In this document: one piece after another, positions 35,259-44,386 of the stretch
How positions within the stretch are numbered: position 1 is the first letter of the stretch
How the letters are laid out: every line of letters starts with the position of its first letter
NCBI RefSeq assembly: GCF_003853415.1
Contig: NZ_QTPP01000043.1
Span: forward strand, 1-64,000
DNA from: Burkholderia sp. Bp9142
GTDB taxonomy: Bacteria > Pseudomonadota > Gammaproteobacteria > Burkholderiales > Burkholderiaceae
DNA length: 64,000 nt
Direction: 5' to 3'
The notes under the pieces: generated by a model
The model's database searches: none
Told to the model about the DNA's origin: nothing
Seen by the model: only the letters and a program-made list of their open reading frames with translations
Translations under genes and position numbers: made by a program

Positions 35259-36429
35259 AGCCGAGCACCTCCGCGTGGTTCGCATGCCGGCGCGCGCGTT
35301 CGAGCAACGCGGCGACCGCGCCGCCTCGCGCCAGCGACAGCCCGGGTTCATTCGCGCGCGGCGACGCAGCGATCACGAGGCGCCCCTGCGCATGCCCCTG
35401 GATCCGCTCGATCCCGCCATGCAGGAATCGCACCGAGCCGCCGAGCGCCGCCGCGAGCGCGCCGACGTCCGGCTCGCCGCCGCTTTCGCCCGTATAGCGG
35501 ACGTCGAGCACGACCTGGGCGCCGTCGGGCAGCGCGGCCAGCTCGGGCAACGGCTGCACGCGCGCGGCCAGTTCGGCCGGCAGGTCGTGCACGAGCGTGC
35601 TGAGCAGCGCGCGCGTCGCGCCGTGGCGCGGATCGCCGAACACGCGCCACACCGGGCCCGTTTCGACGACCTCGCCCTGCTCGATCACCGCGACCGTGTC
35701 GCACACCGCGCGGATCACTTCCATCTCGTGCGTGATCAGCACGATCGTCAGCCCGAGGCGGCGGTTGATGTCGGCGAGCAACGTGAGGATCGACTGCGTC
35801 GTCTCGGGATCGAGCGCCGACGTCGCCTCGTCGCACAGCAGCACCTCGGGATCGTGCACGAGCGCGCGGGCAATGCCGACGCGCTGCTTCTGCCCGCCCG
35901 ACAGGCTCGCCGGATACGCGTCGCGTTTCGCGGCGAGCCCGACGAGTTCGAGCAGCGCCTCGACCTTGCGCACGCGCTCGGCCTTCGGCACGCCGGCGAT
36001 CTTCAGCGGCAGTGCGACGTTCTCGAACACCGTCTTCGCCGACAGCAGGTTGAAATGCTGGAACACCATCCCGGTACGGCGGCGCAGTGCGACGAGCCCG
36101 CCTTCGTCGAGCGCGCCGACGTCGACGCCCTGCACCTGGACGCTGCCCGAACTCGGGCGCTCGAGCCCGTTCACGAGCCGCAGCAGCGTCGACTTGCCGG
36201 CGCCGCTGCGGCCGATGATCCCGAACACCTCGCCGCGCCGCACATCGAGCGTCACGTCGCGCAGCGCGGCGGCCTGGCCGCGCGGCGTCGCGAATACCTT
36301 GCCGACGTGTGCGAACGACACGGCGGCGCCGGCGGCCGGCGCGGCCGCTTCGTCAAGTGCCTCCGCACCGGCGCCGGCCCGCACGACCGATGCCTCGATG
36401 AAACCCAGCGTATCGAACAGTTGCGTCAT
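35251..36429 (-). CDS. metN: MetN-type ABC transporter ATPase
   Basis: 392-aa ATPase with Walker A GRSGAGKST, Q-loop MVFQHFNLL, signature LSGGQKQR, Walker B VLLCDEAT and H-loop LITHEME, followed by a C-terminal NIL-like ligand-sensing domain (from about residue 300, VVLDVRYTGE). In MetN this domain binds methionine and gives feedback inhibition. About 35 extra N-terminal residues precede the ATPase domain. GGAG precedes the ATG. In this operon the cargo may be a sulfur compound other than methionine. Confidence 0.92.
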   Translation of the reverse strand: MTQLFDTLGFIEASVVRAGAGAEALDEAAAPAAGAAVSFAHVGKVFATPRGQAAALRDVTLDVRRGEVFGIIGRSGAGKSTLLRLVNGLERPSSGSVQVQGVDVGALDEGGLVALRRRTGMVFQHFNLLSAKTVFENVALPLKIAGVPKAERVRKVEALLELVGLAAKRDAYPASLSGGQKQRVGIARALVHDPEVLLCDEATSALDPETTQSILTLLADINRRLGLTIVLITHEMEVIRAVCDTVAVIEQGEVVETGPVWRVFGDPRHGATRALLSTLVHDLPAELAARVQPLPELAALPDGAQVVLDVRYTGESGGEPDVGALAAALGGSVRFLHGGIERIQGHAQGRLVIAASPRANEPGLSLARGGAVAALLERARRHANHAEVLGYV

Positions 36430-36441
36430 CGCTTCGCTCCG

Positions 36442-37863
36442 TCACGTTGCATGCGCGGGATGCGCGGGTTCCGTTGCCGGCACGGCGGCCGGCCGGTGCT
36501 GCGCGCCCGTATGCCAGGCCGGCAGCCGCGCACCGGCGCCGAACAGCTTCTCGCGCAGCGTCGGCGCGGGATCGTAGTCTTCCTTGTAGACGCCGCGGTT
36601 CTGCAGTTCGGGCACGACCCAGTCGACGAAATCCTCGAACGACTCGGGCATCACCGTGCGCGTCAGGTTGAAGCCGTCGATGCCCGTCTCGTCGATCCAC
36701 GACTGCAACTCGTCCGCAACCTGCGACGGCGAGCCGACGATCGGCGCATAGCGGCCGCCGAGCGCCATCTGTTCGAGCATCCGGCGCACGGTCCACGTGC
36801 CGGTCGCGCTCTTGCGCGAGATCGCGTCGACCGCCGACTGGATCGAATCGGTCTTCACGTACGAGATCGGCTCGTCGAGGCCGTACTTCGCGAAGTCGAT
36901 GCCGGTCGAGCTCGCGAAATGCGCGAGGCCGGCTTCCGGGCTCGCATAGCGCCGGTATTCGTCGAACATCTCGCGCGCGAGCCGTTCGGTCTCGGCGGTC
37001 ACGACGCTCACGCCGGCGAAGATCCTGATCGATGCCGGGTCGCGCCCCAGCCGTGCGGCGGCCGCGCGGATATCGAGCACGGCCGCGCGCGCGGCGGCCT
37101 TGCTCTGCCCGTTCACGAACACGCACTCCGCATGCCGCCCCGCGAACTCGACGCCGCGCGCGGACGAGCCGGCCTGGTACAGCACCGGCGTGCGCTGCAG
37201 CGACGGCTCGCTCAGGTGGATCGCGTCGACCGAATAGAACGGCCCGTCGTGCTTCACGCGCCGCACCTTGCCGGGCTGCGCGAACACGCGCGCCTGCGCG
37301 TCGCGGATCACCGCGTCGTCGTCCCAGCTCTGTTCCCACAGCTTGTAGACGACGTCCATGTAGTCGTCCGCGCGTTCGTAGCGGTCGTCGTGGCCGATCT
37401 GCCGCGCGAGGCCCATTCCGCGCGCGGCGCTGTCGAGATAGCCGGTCACGATGTTCCAGCCGACGCGCCCCTTCGTCAGGTGATCGAGCGTCGACATGCG
37501 GCGCGCGAACAGGTACGGCGGTTCGTAGGTCAGGTTCGCGGTCACGCCGAAGCCGAGATGCCGCGTGACCTGCGCCATCGCGGGCACGAGCAGCAGCGGA
37601 TCGTTGACGGGCACCTGCACCGATTCGCGCAGCGCGGCGTCCGGGCCGCCGCCGAACACGTCGTACACGCCGACGATGTCCGCGAGAAAGATCCCGTCGA
37701 ACTTGCCGCGTTCGAGCGTCTTCGCGAGATCGGCCCAGTAGTCGAGATCGGTGTAGTGCGCGGAGCGGTCGCGCGGATGCGTCCACAGCCCGTGGTTGAT
37801 GTGCCCGACGCAATTCATGTTGAACGCGTTGAGCAGGATCTTCTTGCGGTTGGCCGTCGTCAT
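36442..37863 (-). CDS. FMNH2-dependent monooxygenase, NtaA/SnaA/DszA/DmoA family
   Basis: 473-aa luciferase-like monooxygenase. The family opening KKILLNAFNMNCVGHINHGLWTHP and the motifs FDGIFLADIVGVYD, LDHLTKGRVGWNIVTGY and GDPLLLVPAMA-like segment identify the NtaA/DszA/DmoA group, which uses reduced FMN to cleave C-S or C-N bonds. It lies between metQ and metN in a transporter operon, suggesting desulfurisation of the imported compound. A partner flavin reductase is not in the window. Confidence 0.9.
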   Translation of the reverse strand: MTTANRKKILLNAFNMNCVGHINHGLWTHPRDRSAHYTDLDYWADLAKTLERGKFDGIFLADIVGVYDVFGGGPDAALRESVQVPVNDPLLLVPAMAQVTRHLGFGVTANLTYEPPYLFARRMSTLDHLTKGRVGWNIVTGYLDSAARGMGLARQIGHDDRYERADDYMDVVYKLWEQSWDDDAVIRDAQARVFAQPGKVRRVKHDGPFYSVDAIHLSEPSLQRTPVLYQAGSSARGVEFAGRHAECVFVNGQSKAAARAAVLDIRAAAARLGRDPASIRIFAGVSVVTAETERLAREMFDEYRRYASPEAGLAHFASSTGIDFAKYGLDEPISYVKTDSIQSAVDAISRKSATGTWTVRRMLEQMALGGRYAPIVGSPSQVADELQSWIDETGIDGFNLTRTVMPESFEDFVDWVVPELQNRGVYKEDYDPAPTLREKLFGAGARLPAWHTGAQHRPAAVPATEPAHPAHAT

Positions 37864-37873
37864 GTCGCCCCCG

Positions 37874-38734
37874 TCACCACGCGATCGCGTACAGCGAGCC
37901 GAACGCGTTGTCGAGCGCCTTGCGCACCGCGGGCGAATGCTGGTAGATCGCGATGAACTTGCGGATGCGCGGATCGTTCACGCTCTCGGGGCGCACGACC
38001 CACTGGATCGCGAAGTTCTTGTTCTCGGTGCCGTCGAACAGCAGCGCGCTGTTCGGGTCGGTCGTGCCGGCGAGCTTGATGAAGCTCGGATAGCCCTGCG
38101 CGAGGTCGACGTCGTCGAGCGAGCGCGCGAGCTGCGACGCCTCGAGCGCGATGATCTTCAGGTGCTTCGGGTTGGACACGATGTCGCGCGTCGTCGCGCG
38201 ATAGTCGGCGCCCGGCTTCAGCGTGATCAGCCCCGCGCGCTGCAGCAGCAACAGCCCGCGCCCGCCGTTCACCGGATCGTTCGCGATCGCCACGCGCGCG
38301 CCGTCCTTCAGCTCGTCGAAGCGCTTCACCTTCTTCGAGTAGAGGCCGATCTTCATGATCGTGCCCGGTGCGATCGACACGAAGTCGTAGCCGCCCTGCT
38401 TCTTCGCGTTCTCGAGAAACGGGATGTGCTGGAAGTAGTTGACGTCGATGTCCTTGTTCGCGAGCGCCGCGTTCGGCGTATTCCAGTCGGTGAACTCGAC
38501 GATCCGCACGTCGAGGCCCTGTTCCTTCGCCTCCTTCGCGGCGATCTTCAGTGCTTCGATCTGCGGGCTCGTCGAGAGGCCGACCTTCAGCGGCGCGGTG
38601 TCGGCACGCGCGCCGTCCGCGAGCGCGACGCCGAGCGACACCGCCAACAGCGCGGCCGCCAGCAGGCGGGCCGGCCGGATGAGCCGTGCGATGCGGCCGG
38701 AGGAAAAGCGGGCGGAAAAAACGGCATGCGGCAT
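37874..38734 (-). CDS. metQ: MetQ/NlpA family substrate-binding protein
   Basis: 286-aa binding protein of the NlpA/MetQ family with a signal peptide ending DGARA|D; the mature part starts LKVGLSTSPQIEALKIAAKEAKEQG. No lipobox cysteine is present, so it is periplasmic rather than lipid-anchored. AGGAGAG precedes the ATG. It heads the operon metQ-monooxygenase-metN-metI-ferritin-like-SfnB-like. The ligand is probably an organosulfur compound, by context. Confidence 0.9.
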   Translation of the reverse strand: MPHAVFSARFSSGRIARLIRPARLLAAALLAVSLGVALADGARADTAPLKVGLSTSPQIEALKIAAKEAKEQGLDVRIVEFTDWNTPNAALANKDIDVNYFQHIPFLENAKKQGGYDFVSIAPGTIMKIGLYSKKVKRFDELKDGARVAIANDPVNGGRGLLLLQRAGLITLKPGADYRATTRDIVSNPKHLKIIALEASQLARSLDDVDLAQGYPSFIKLAGTTDPNSALLFDGTENKNFAIQWVVRPESVNDPRIRKFIAIYQHSPAVRKALDNAFGSLYAIAW

Positions 38735-38946
38735 GGGAACCACTCTCCTGTCCAAAGACGGTATCGACGGATGAGCGACGCCGCGGCGAACGCGCGGGCG
38801 TTCTCCGGACAGTCGTCGCATCGGAAAAGGATCAGCCGATGATAGAGAGCGGCGGGAGGGTGGTCTACGAAGCGATTGTGCGAAGAAAATCGCGCGCGGC
38901 GATATGGCGCGCGATCAGGGCCGGCCAAGCATCCGGCCGGCTGCGT

Positions 38947-38991
38947 GGCCGAGATCTCGGCCTCCGCGCCGGGCGGATTCCGAAATCTCGG
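38947..38991. promoter_or_regulatory. paired enhancer-like palindromes upstream of the 2HCT gene
   Basis: GGCCGAGATCTCGGCC (38947-38962) is a perfect palindrome and CCGAAATCTCGG (38980-38991) a near-perfect copy. Their centres are 31 bp apart, three helical turns. They lie about 120 and 150 bp before the expected start from the sigma-54 promoter at 39079, the usual place for enhancer-binding-protein sites. The DctD-type regulator encoded at 42550 is the obvious candidate. Confidence 0.65.
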
Positions 38992-39078
38992 CCAGCCCGC
39001 GGCGGCAACCCTTTCAACAGACGAAATAAATCCCTTATGAATCAATGAACTAAGAATATTCCGGCCGGCCAGGATTCC

Positions 39079-39093
39079 TGGCACGGGGGTTGC
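39079..39093 (+). promoter_or_regulatory. sigma-54 (RpoN) promoter
   Basis: TGGCACGGGGGTTGC matches the -24/-12 consensus TGGCACG-N4-TTGC exactly, with the invariant GG and GC 10 bp apart. Transcription would start near 39105, giving a leader of about 50 nt to the TTG start of the transporter gene. Confidence 0.85.
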
Positions 39094-39154
39094 GTAATAG
39101 ACGGCACACGATGCCGCGAAGCAATGCAGGCATTCCAACATCAGGAGACACGTC

Positions 39155-40519
39155 TTGCAGACCTCTATCGATACCCAATCCCGTCCGGAGGCAATTGCCG
39201 AAGCCGGTCCCGCCACGCGCGAACGCTTCTGGCCGGAAGGCTGGTGGAAGCTGATGGAAATCCGCATCGGCATCATCCCGCTGCCGGTCTACGTGATCCT
39301 GTTCGGCCTGATCGTCGGTTTCGCGGTCACGGGCAAGGTGCCCGGCGAAATCTCGATGGCGATCGCCGTGCTCGCGTTCTTCGGCTTCACGTGCGCGGAA
39401 CTCGGCAAGCGCCTGCCGCTGCTGCGCAACATCGGCGCGGCCGCGATCTTCGCGACCTTCGTGCCGTCGGCGCTCACCTACTACCACGTGCTGCCGAAGC
39501 CGGTGCTGAACCTGACGGTCGAGTTCACGAAGTCGACGAACTTCCTGTACCTGTTCATCGCGTCGATCATCGTCGGCAGCATCCTGAGCATGGACCGGCG
39601 CGTGCTGATCCAGGGCTTCGTGAAGATCTTCATCCCGCTCGCCGCCGGTTCGGTCGCGGCCGCGATCGTCGGCACGGCCGTCGGCACCGCGCTCGGCCTC
39701 GGCGCGCGCCACACGCTGCTGTACATCGTCGTGCCGATCATGGCGGGCGGTGTCGGCGAAGGCGCGATTCCGCTGTCGATCGGCTATTCGGAACTGATGC
39801 ACCTGCCGCAGGGCGAGATGTTCGCGATGGTGCTGCCGCCGGTGATGCTCGGCAGCCTGACCGCGATCATCCTGTCGGGCGCGCTCGACATGATCGGCAA
39901 GCGCCTGCCGCACCTGACCGGCAACGGTCGCCTGCAGGTCGGCGAATCGGGCGACATGACGCCCGAGAACGAGGAAATCCGCGGCCACGTCGACGTCACG
40001 CACATCGCGGGCGCCGGCATCACGGCGATCACGCTGTACCTCGTCGGCCTGATGGCCCACAAGCTGTTCGGCCTGCCCGCGCCGGTCGCGATGCTGTTCC
40101 TCGCGGTGCTGGTGAAGCTCGCGCGCGCGGTGTCGCCGCCGCTGCAGGAAGGCGCGTTCGTCGTCTACAAGTTCTTCTCGACCGCCGTCACGTATCCGCT
40201 GCTGTTCGCGATCGGCGTCGCGATGACGCCGTGGGACAAGCTGACCGCCGCCTTCACGATCGTCAACGTCGTCACGATCGTGTCGACCGTCGCGACGCTG
40301 ATGGGCACCGGTTTCGTGGTCGGCCGCCTGCTGAAGATGTACCCTATCGACACCGCAATCGTGAACGCCTGCCACAGCGGGCAAGGCGGCACCGGCGACG
40401 TCGCGATCCTGACCGCCGCGAACCGGATGCAGCTGATGCCGTTCGCGCAGATCGCGACCCGCATCGGCGGCGCGATCGTCGTCACGGTGACGCTGATCCT
40501 GGTCGCGCACTTCGGATAA
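39155..40519 (+). CDS. 2-hydroxycarboxylate transporter (CitS/CimH family)
   Basis: 454-aa 2HCT-family symporter for citrate, malate or related 2-hydroxy acids, with about 11 predicted helices. The two family reentrant-loop motifs are seen as GGVGEGAIPLS and CHSGQGGTGDVAIL. The start is TTG, supported by AGGAGA 6 nt upstream; no ATG or GTG exists further upstream in frame. A sigma-54 promoter precedes it and a DctB/DctD pair follows, so expression is probably induced by its substrate. Confidence 0.9.
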   Translation: MQTSIDTQSRPEAIAEAGPATRERFWPEGWWKLMEIRIGIIPLPVYVILFGLIVGFAVTGKVPGEISMAIAVLAFFGFTCAELGKRLPLLRNIGAAAIFATFVPSALTYYHVLPKPVLNLTVEFTKSTNFLYLFIASIIVGSILSMDRRVLIQGFVKIFIPLAAGSVAAAIVGTAVGTALGLGARHTLLYIVVPIMAGGVGEGAIPLSIGYSELMHLPQGEMFAMVLPPVMLGSLTAIILSGALDMIGKRLPHLTGNGRLQVGESGDMTPENEEIRGHVDVTHIAGAGITAITLYLVGLMAHKLFGLPAPVAMLFLAVLVKLARAVSPPLQEGAFVVYKFFSTAVTYPLLFAIGVAMTPWDKLTAAFTIVNVVTIVSTVATLMGTGFVVGRLLKMYPIDTAIVNACHSGQGGTGDVAILTAANRMQLMPFAQIATRIGGAIVVTVTLILVAHFG

Positions 40520-40610
40520 GGCGCGGCCGCGCGCACCGTCGCGCAGGCTGCTTCGCACGCGCCGCCGCCGGCCCTGCCGGCGCGCGGCGCGCGTCGTTCC
40601 AGCGTGGTGA

Positions 40611-40652
40611 TTGCGGAGGGCCGGTTGCGGAGGGCCGGTTGCGGACGACCGG
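40611..40652 (+). repeat. three tandem 14-bp repeats before dctB
   Basis: TTGCGGAGGGCCGG occurs twice exactly (40611-40624, 40625-40638) and once with two mismatches (40639-40652), ending 12 bp before the chosen dctB start. Each exact copy holds GGAGGG, a potential ribosome-site core. Confidence 0.85.
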
Positions 40653-40664
40653 TGGCGGGCTTCG

Positions 40665-42560
40665 ATGAGGGCGAACGTGCAGAAGAGCTTCAAGGGAATC
40701 CCGTGGTGGGGCTGGGCGTCGGCCGCCGTGCTGTATGTCGGCGTGGCGGGCGCGGCCGTCGATTTCGCGTGGGAACGCGCGATCGACGCGCTCGAGGAAA
40801 CCGGCGCGCACCGGCTCGACCTGTATGCGTCGAGCCTGAAGAGCGAGCTCGGCCGCTTCGAGATCCTGCCCGGCCTGGTCGCCCGCCAGGACGGCGTGCG
40901 CGCGCTGCTGAAGGCCGCGCCGCAGGACCGGCCCGCGCTCGCGCACACGGTCAACACCTATCTCGAGGCCGTGAACCGCGACGCGGGCAGCGGCGCCGTC
41001 GACGTGATCGACCTGCGCGGCGAAGTGATCGCCGCCAGCAACTGGAACGAGACGATCAGCTTCGTCGGCACCAACGTGTCGTACCGGCCGTACTTCAAGG
41101 ATGCCTTGGCACACGGCAGCGGCCGCTTCTTCGGGATCGGCACCAACACCGGCGTGCCCGGCGTCTACTTCGCGAGTGCGGTGCGCGACGACGGCGTGCC
41201 GATCGGCGCGGCGGCCGTGAAGATCAGCGTCGACCCGCTCGAATCCGCATGGCGTGCGCCGGGCGTCGCCGCGATGGTGGTCGACGGCAACGGCGTGGTC
41301 GTGATCTCGACCGAGCCGGCGTGGAAATTCACCGCGCTGCGCCCGATCACCGCGCAGCAGCAGCGCGACATCCAGGCGTCGCGGCAATACGCGGGCCGCA
41401 CGGTCGACGTGCTGCCGTACCGCCACATCGGCGACCGCAGCGCCGCGGCGTGGTTCGGCACGTTCCCCGATGCGCATCACGCCGGCCGCAACACGCGCTA
41501 TCTCGTGATGTCGCGTCCCGCCCCGCAGGCCGGCGATTCGCTGATGGTGCTGCTCGACATCGCCAGCGCGCGCCGCCAGCAGCAGACCGCGTTCGTGTTC
41601 GTCACCGGCGCGTTCCTGATCGCCGCGCTGCTGGTCGGCTACGCGATCCAGCGCCGCCGGGCGATCGTCGCGCGGCTGAACGCGCAGGACGCGCTGCGTC
41701 GCGCGAACGACCGGCTCGAGCTGACCGTCGCGCAGCGCACCGCCGCGCTGACGGCCGCGAACGAGCGGATGCAGCGCGAGATCGTCGAACGCGAACGCAC
41801 CGAGCAGCGGCTGCGCGATTCGCAGCAGGAAGTCGTGCACGCAGGCAAGCTCGCGGTGCTCGGGCAGATGGCCGCCGGCCTCACGCACGAGCTGAACCAG
41901 CCGCTCGTCGCGATCCGCACGCTGTGCGACAACGCGCGCACGTTCTTCGAGCGCGGCCAGCCGGCACCGGCATACGCCAATCTCGAACGGATCGGCAAGC
42001 TGGTCGACAGCATGGCCGTGCTCACCGGCGAACTGAAGACCTTCGCGCGCAAGCCCGACGTCGAGCGCGTCGCCGTGTCGCTGAACGAGGCCGTCGCGCA
42101 TGCGCGGCTCATCTACGAGGCGCGGATCCGCGACGAAGGCGTGCAGCTCGACGTGAACATCGCGCCGGGCACGACGGTGTCCGCCGAATCGAGCCAGTTG
42201 CAGCAGGTGATCGTGAACCTGCTCGGCAACGCGCTCGACGCGGTGCACGACGCGCCCGTGCGGCGCATCGTCATCGAAGCGGCCAAAGCCGACGATGCGG
42301 ACGAAGCCGGCCGCGTGCACTTCACCATCGCCGACAGCGGCGCCGGCATCGCGCCCGAGGTGCTGCCGCACCTGTTCGAGCCGTTCGTCACCACCAAGCC
42401 GCGCGGCCAGGGCCTCGGGCTCGGCCTCGCGATCACGTCGCGCATCGTCGAGGCGTTCGGCGCGAAGATCGCCGCGACGAACCGTGACGCAGGCGGCGCG
42501 CAGTTCACAATCGAATTCGCGGCGGCGACGCCGCAACCAAGGACAGAGCATGGAAGATGA
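40665..42560 (+). CDS. DctB-type sensor histidine kinase
   Basis: 631-aa inner-membrane kinase. A helix near residues 15-33 and another near 290-312 flank a periplasmic double-Cache-like sensor (VIDLRGEVIAASNWNETISFVGTNVSYRPYF is typical of DctB). The cytoplasmic part has a coiled linker, H-box GLTHELNQPLVAIRTL, N-box VIVNLLGNALDA, and G-boxes DSGAGI and GQGLGLGLAI. It probably senses C4 or related carboxylates outside and phosphorylates the regulator encoded 11 bp overlapping downstream. An upstream GTG-type start was rejected because it lies in the tandem repeats. Confidence 0.9.
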   Translation: MRANVQKSFKGIPWWGWASAAVLYVGVAGAAVDFAWERAIDALEETGAHRLDLYASSLKSELGRFEILPGLVARQDGVRALLKAAPQDRPALAHTVNTYLEAVNRDAGSGAVDVIDLRGEVIAASNWNETISFVGTNVSYRPYFKDALAHGSGRFFGIGTNTGVPGVYFASAVRDDGVPIGAAAVKISVDPLESAWRAPGVAAMVVDGNGVVVISTEPAWKFTALRPITAQQQRDIQASRQYAGRTVDVLPYRHIGDRSAAAWFGTFPDAHHAGRNTRYLVMSRPAPQAGDSLMVLLDIASARRQQQTAFVFVTGAFLIAALLVGYAIQRRRAIVARLNAQDALRRANDRLELTVAQRTAALTAANERMQREIVERERTEQRLRDSQQEVVHAGKLAVLGQMAAGLTHELNQPLVAIRTLCDNARTFFERGQPAPAYANLERIGKLVDSMAVLTGELKTFARKPDVERVAVSLNEAVAHARLIYEARIRDEGVQLDVNIAPGTTVSAESSQLQQVIVNLLGNALDAVHDAPVRRIVIEAAKADDADEAGRVHFTIADSGAGIAPEVLPHLFEPFVTTKPRGQGLGLGLAITSRIVEAFGAKIAATNRDAGGAQFTIEFAAATPQPRTEHGR

Positions 42561-43911
42561 GATTCGCGTGCTGGTCGTCGAGGACGATGAGAACGTCCGG
42601 ATCGGCGTCGAGCAGGCCGTCGCGCTCGCCGGGTTCCCGGTCGACGCATTCGCGTCCGCCGCCGACGCGCTCACGCACGTCGCGCCCGGCGCGCCCATCG
42701 TGATCGTGTCGGACGTGCGGATGCCGGGCATCGACGGGCTGCAGCTGCTCGAACGCGTGATGGCCGTCGATGCGCAGATCCCGGTCGTGCTGATCAGCGG
42801 CCATGCCGACATCTCGACGGCCGTCGGCGCGATGCAGGACGGCGCGTACGACTTCATCGAGAAGCCGTTTTCGTCGGACGTGATCGCCGGCCGCGTCGCG
42901 CGTGCGGTCGAGAAGCGCCGGCTCACGCTCGAGGTGCAGGGGCTGCGCGCGGCGCTCGACAACTGGCAGGGCATCGAGGCGTTCGTGCTCGGCAAGTCGC
43001 CCGCGATGGCCGACGTGCGCAAGAAGATCCTGCGTCTCGCCGATACCTCGGTGTCGGTGCTGATCACCGGCGAGACGGGCACCGGCAAGGAGCTGATCGC
43101 GCGCAGCCTGCACGACTTCGGCGGCCGGCGCGACGCGCATTTCGTCGCGCTGAACTGCGGCGGCCTGCCCGAGCAGGTATTCGAGAGCGAGCTGTTCGGC
43201 CATGAGGCCGGCGCGTTCACCGGCGCGATCAAGAAGCGCATCGGCAAGATCGAATGGGCGCACGGCGGCACGCTGTTCCTCGACGAGATCGAGACGATGC
43301 CGATTCCGCTGCAGATCAAGATGCTGCGCGTGCTGCAGGAGCGCGTGGTCGAGCGGCTCGGCGCGAACGAGCTGATTCCGGTCGACTGCCGCGTCGTCGC
43401 CGCGTCGAAGGCCGATCTCGCCGAACTCGCGGCCGACGGGCGCTTCCGCGCGGACTTGCTGTATCGGCTCAACGTCGCGCAGATCGAGCTGCCGCCGCTG
43501 CGCGAACGGCGCGAGGACGTGCCGCTGCTGTTCGAGCATTTCGTGCTCGCGGCCGCGCGGCGCTTCGGGCAGCCGGCGCCGATCGTCACGGCTGCGCAGG
43601 TATCCGAACTGATGACGCACGCGTGGCCCGGCAACGTGCGCGAACTGCAGAACGTGGCCGACCGCTTCGTGCTCGGCCTGACCGGCGACAGCCTGCTGTC
43701 GTCCGGCGGCGCGCCCGCGGCGGGCGGCACGCTCGCGGAGCAGCTCGCGTATTTCGAGCGGATGCTGATCGAGGACATGCTGCGGTGTCACAACGGCAAC
43801 GTGGCGGAAGCAAGCGTTGCGCTCGGCATGCCGAAGAAGACGCTCTATCACAAGCTGCGCAACCTGCGGATTCCCGCGCGCGGCGACGCGGCGGCCGACG
43901 GCGGCGAATGA
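42550..43911 (+). CDS. DctD-type sigma-54-dependent response regulator
   Basis: 453-aa NtrC-class activator. The receiver domain (1-120) has Asp55 as phosphorylation site and Lys105. The AAA+ domain has Walker A GETGTGKE (174-181), the sigma-54 contact loop GAFTGA (221-226) and Walker B GGTLFLDE; the Fis-type helix-turn-helix lies near 410-445 (NVAEASVALGMPKKTLYHKLRNL). It should activate the sigma-54 promoter ahead of the 2HCT transporter gene by binding the two palindromes. AAGGAC precedes its ATG, which overlaps the kinase gene. Confidence 0.94.
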   Translation: MEDEIRVLVVEDDENVRIGVEQAVALAGFPVDAFASAADALTHVAPGAPIVIVSDVRMPGIDGLQLLERVMAVDAQIPVVLISGHADISTAVGAMQDGAYDFIEKPFSSDVIAGRVARAVEKRRLTLEVQGLRAALDNWQGIEAFVLGKSPAMADVRKKILRLADTSVSVLITGETGTGKELIARSLHDFGGRRDAHFVALNCGGLPEQVFESELFGHEAGAFTGAIKKRIGKIEWAHGGTLFLDEIETMPIPLQIKMLRVLQERVVERLGANELIPVDCRVVAASKADLAELAADGRFRADLLYRLNVAQIELPPLRERREDVPLLFEHFVLAAARRFGQPAPIVTAAQVSELMTHAWPGNVRELQNVADRFVLGLTGDSLLSSGGAPAAGGTLAEQLAYFERMLIEDMLRCHNGNVAEASVALGMPKKTLYHKLRNLRIPARGDAAADGGE

Positions 43912-43936
43912 CGCGAACGAGGATACGCACCCCAGC

Positions 43937-44278
43937 ATGGATCGCATCGACATTGCCGAACTTGGCCGCCTCATTGGCCAACCCCGCGGCCACCTGATCC
44001 GCGGCATCACGCGCGCGCAGAAGACCTTCCGCCCCAGCGACTGGCCCGAGCGGCTCGCCGGCGTCATCACGCTGTTCGTCGGCGAGCGGCGGCCCGGCTA
44101 TCCGTGCGCGCTGTCGCGGCTCGCGATGCCGGTCGTCGACGGCGGCGTCAAATGCCTGTTCGTGTCGGACGAATTGCGCACCGTATGCGCGGATGCATTC
44201 GACTTCGCGATGCAGTTCGCCGCCGACAACGATCTTGCCGTCGAGCTTCAGAGCGCGCCGGCGCTGGCGGTGCGGTGA
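43937..44278 (+). CDS. DUF3579 family protein
   Basis: 113-aa protein of the DUF3579 family (HLIRGITRAQKTFRPSDWPERLAGVITLF; VDGGVKCLFVSDELR; MQFAADNDLAVEL), small soluble proteins common in betaproteobacteria with no established role. It begins 25 nt after the response regulator and may be cotranscribed with it. Confidence 0.88.
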   Translation: MDRIDIAELGRLIGQPRGHLIRGITRAQKTFRPSDWPERLAGVITLFVGERRPGYPCALSRLAMPVVDGGVKCLFVSDELRTVCADAFDFAMQFAADNDLAVELQSAPALAVR

Positions 44279-44386
44279 CGGGCAGGTAGCGCTCGGCGGC
44301 TTAGAAAGTCTAACCAAATGAGTGGCGGGGGCTGTTAACCCGCCGCACGCCCTGTTAGCTTCGTCGTTGTTTCGCTGATGAGGAGG

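Noticed and set aside
39124..40668. Alternative long frame overlapping the 2HCT gene and beginning with ATG
   Set aside because: It is Arg-rich and lacks membrane helices, whereas the TTG-started frame gives a complete 2HCT transporter with a good ribosome site.
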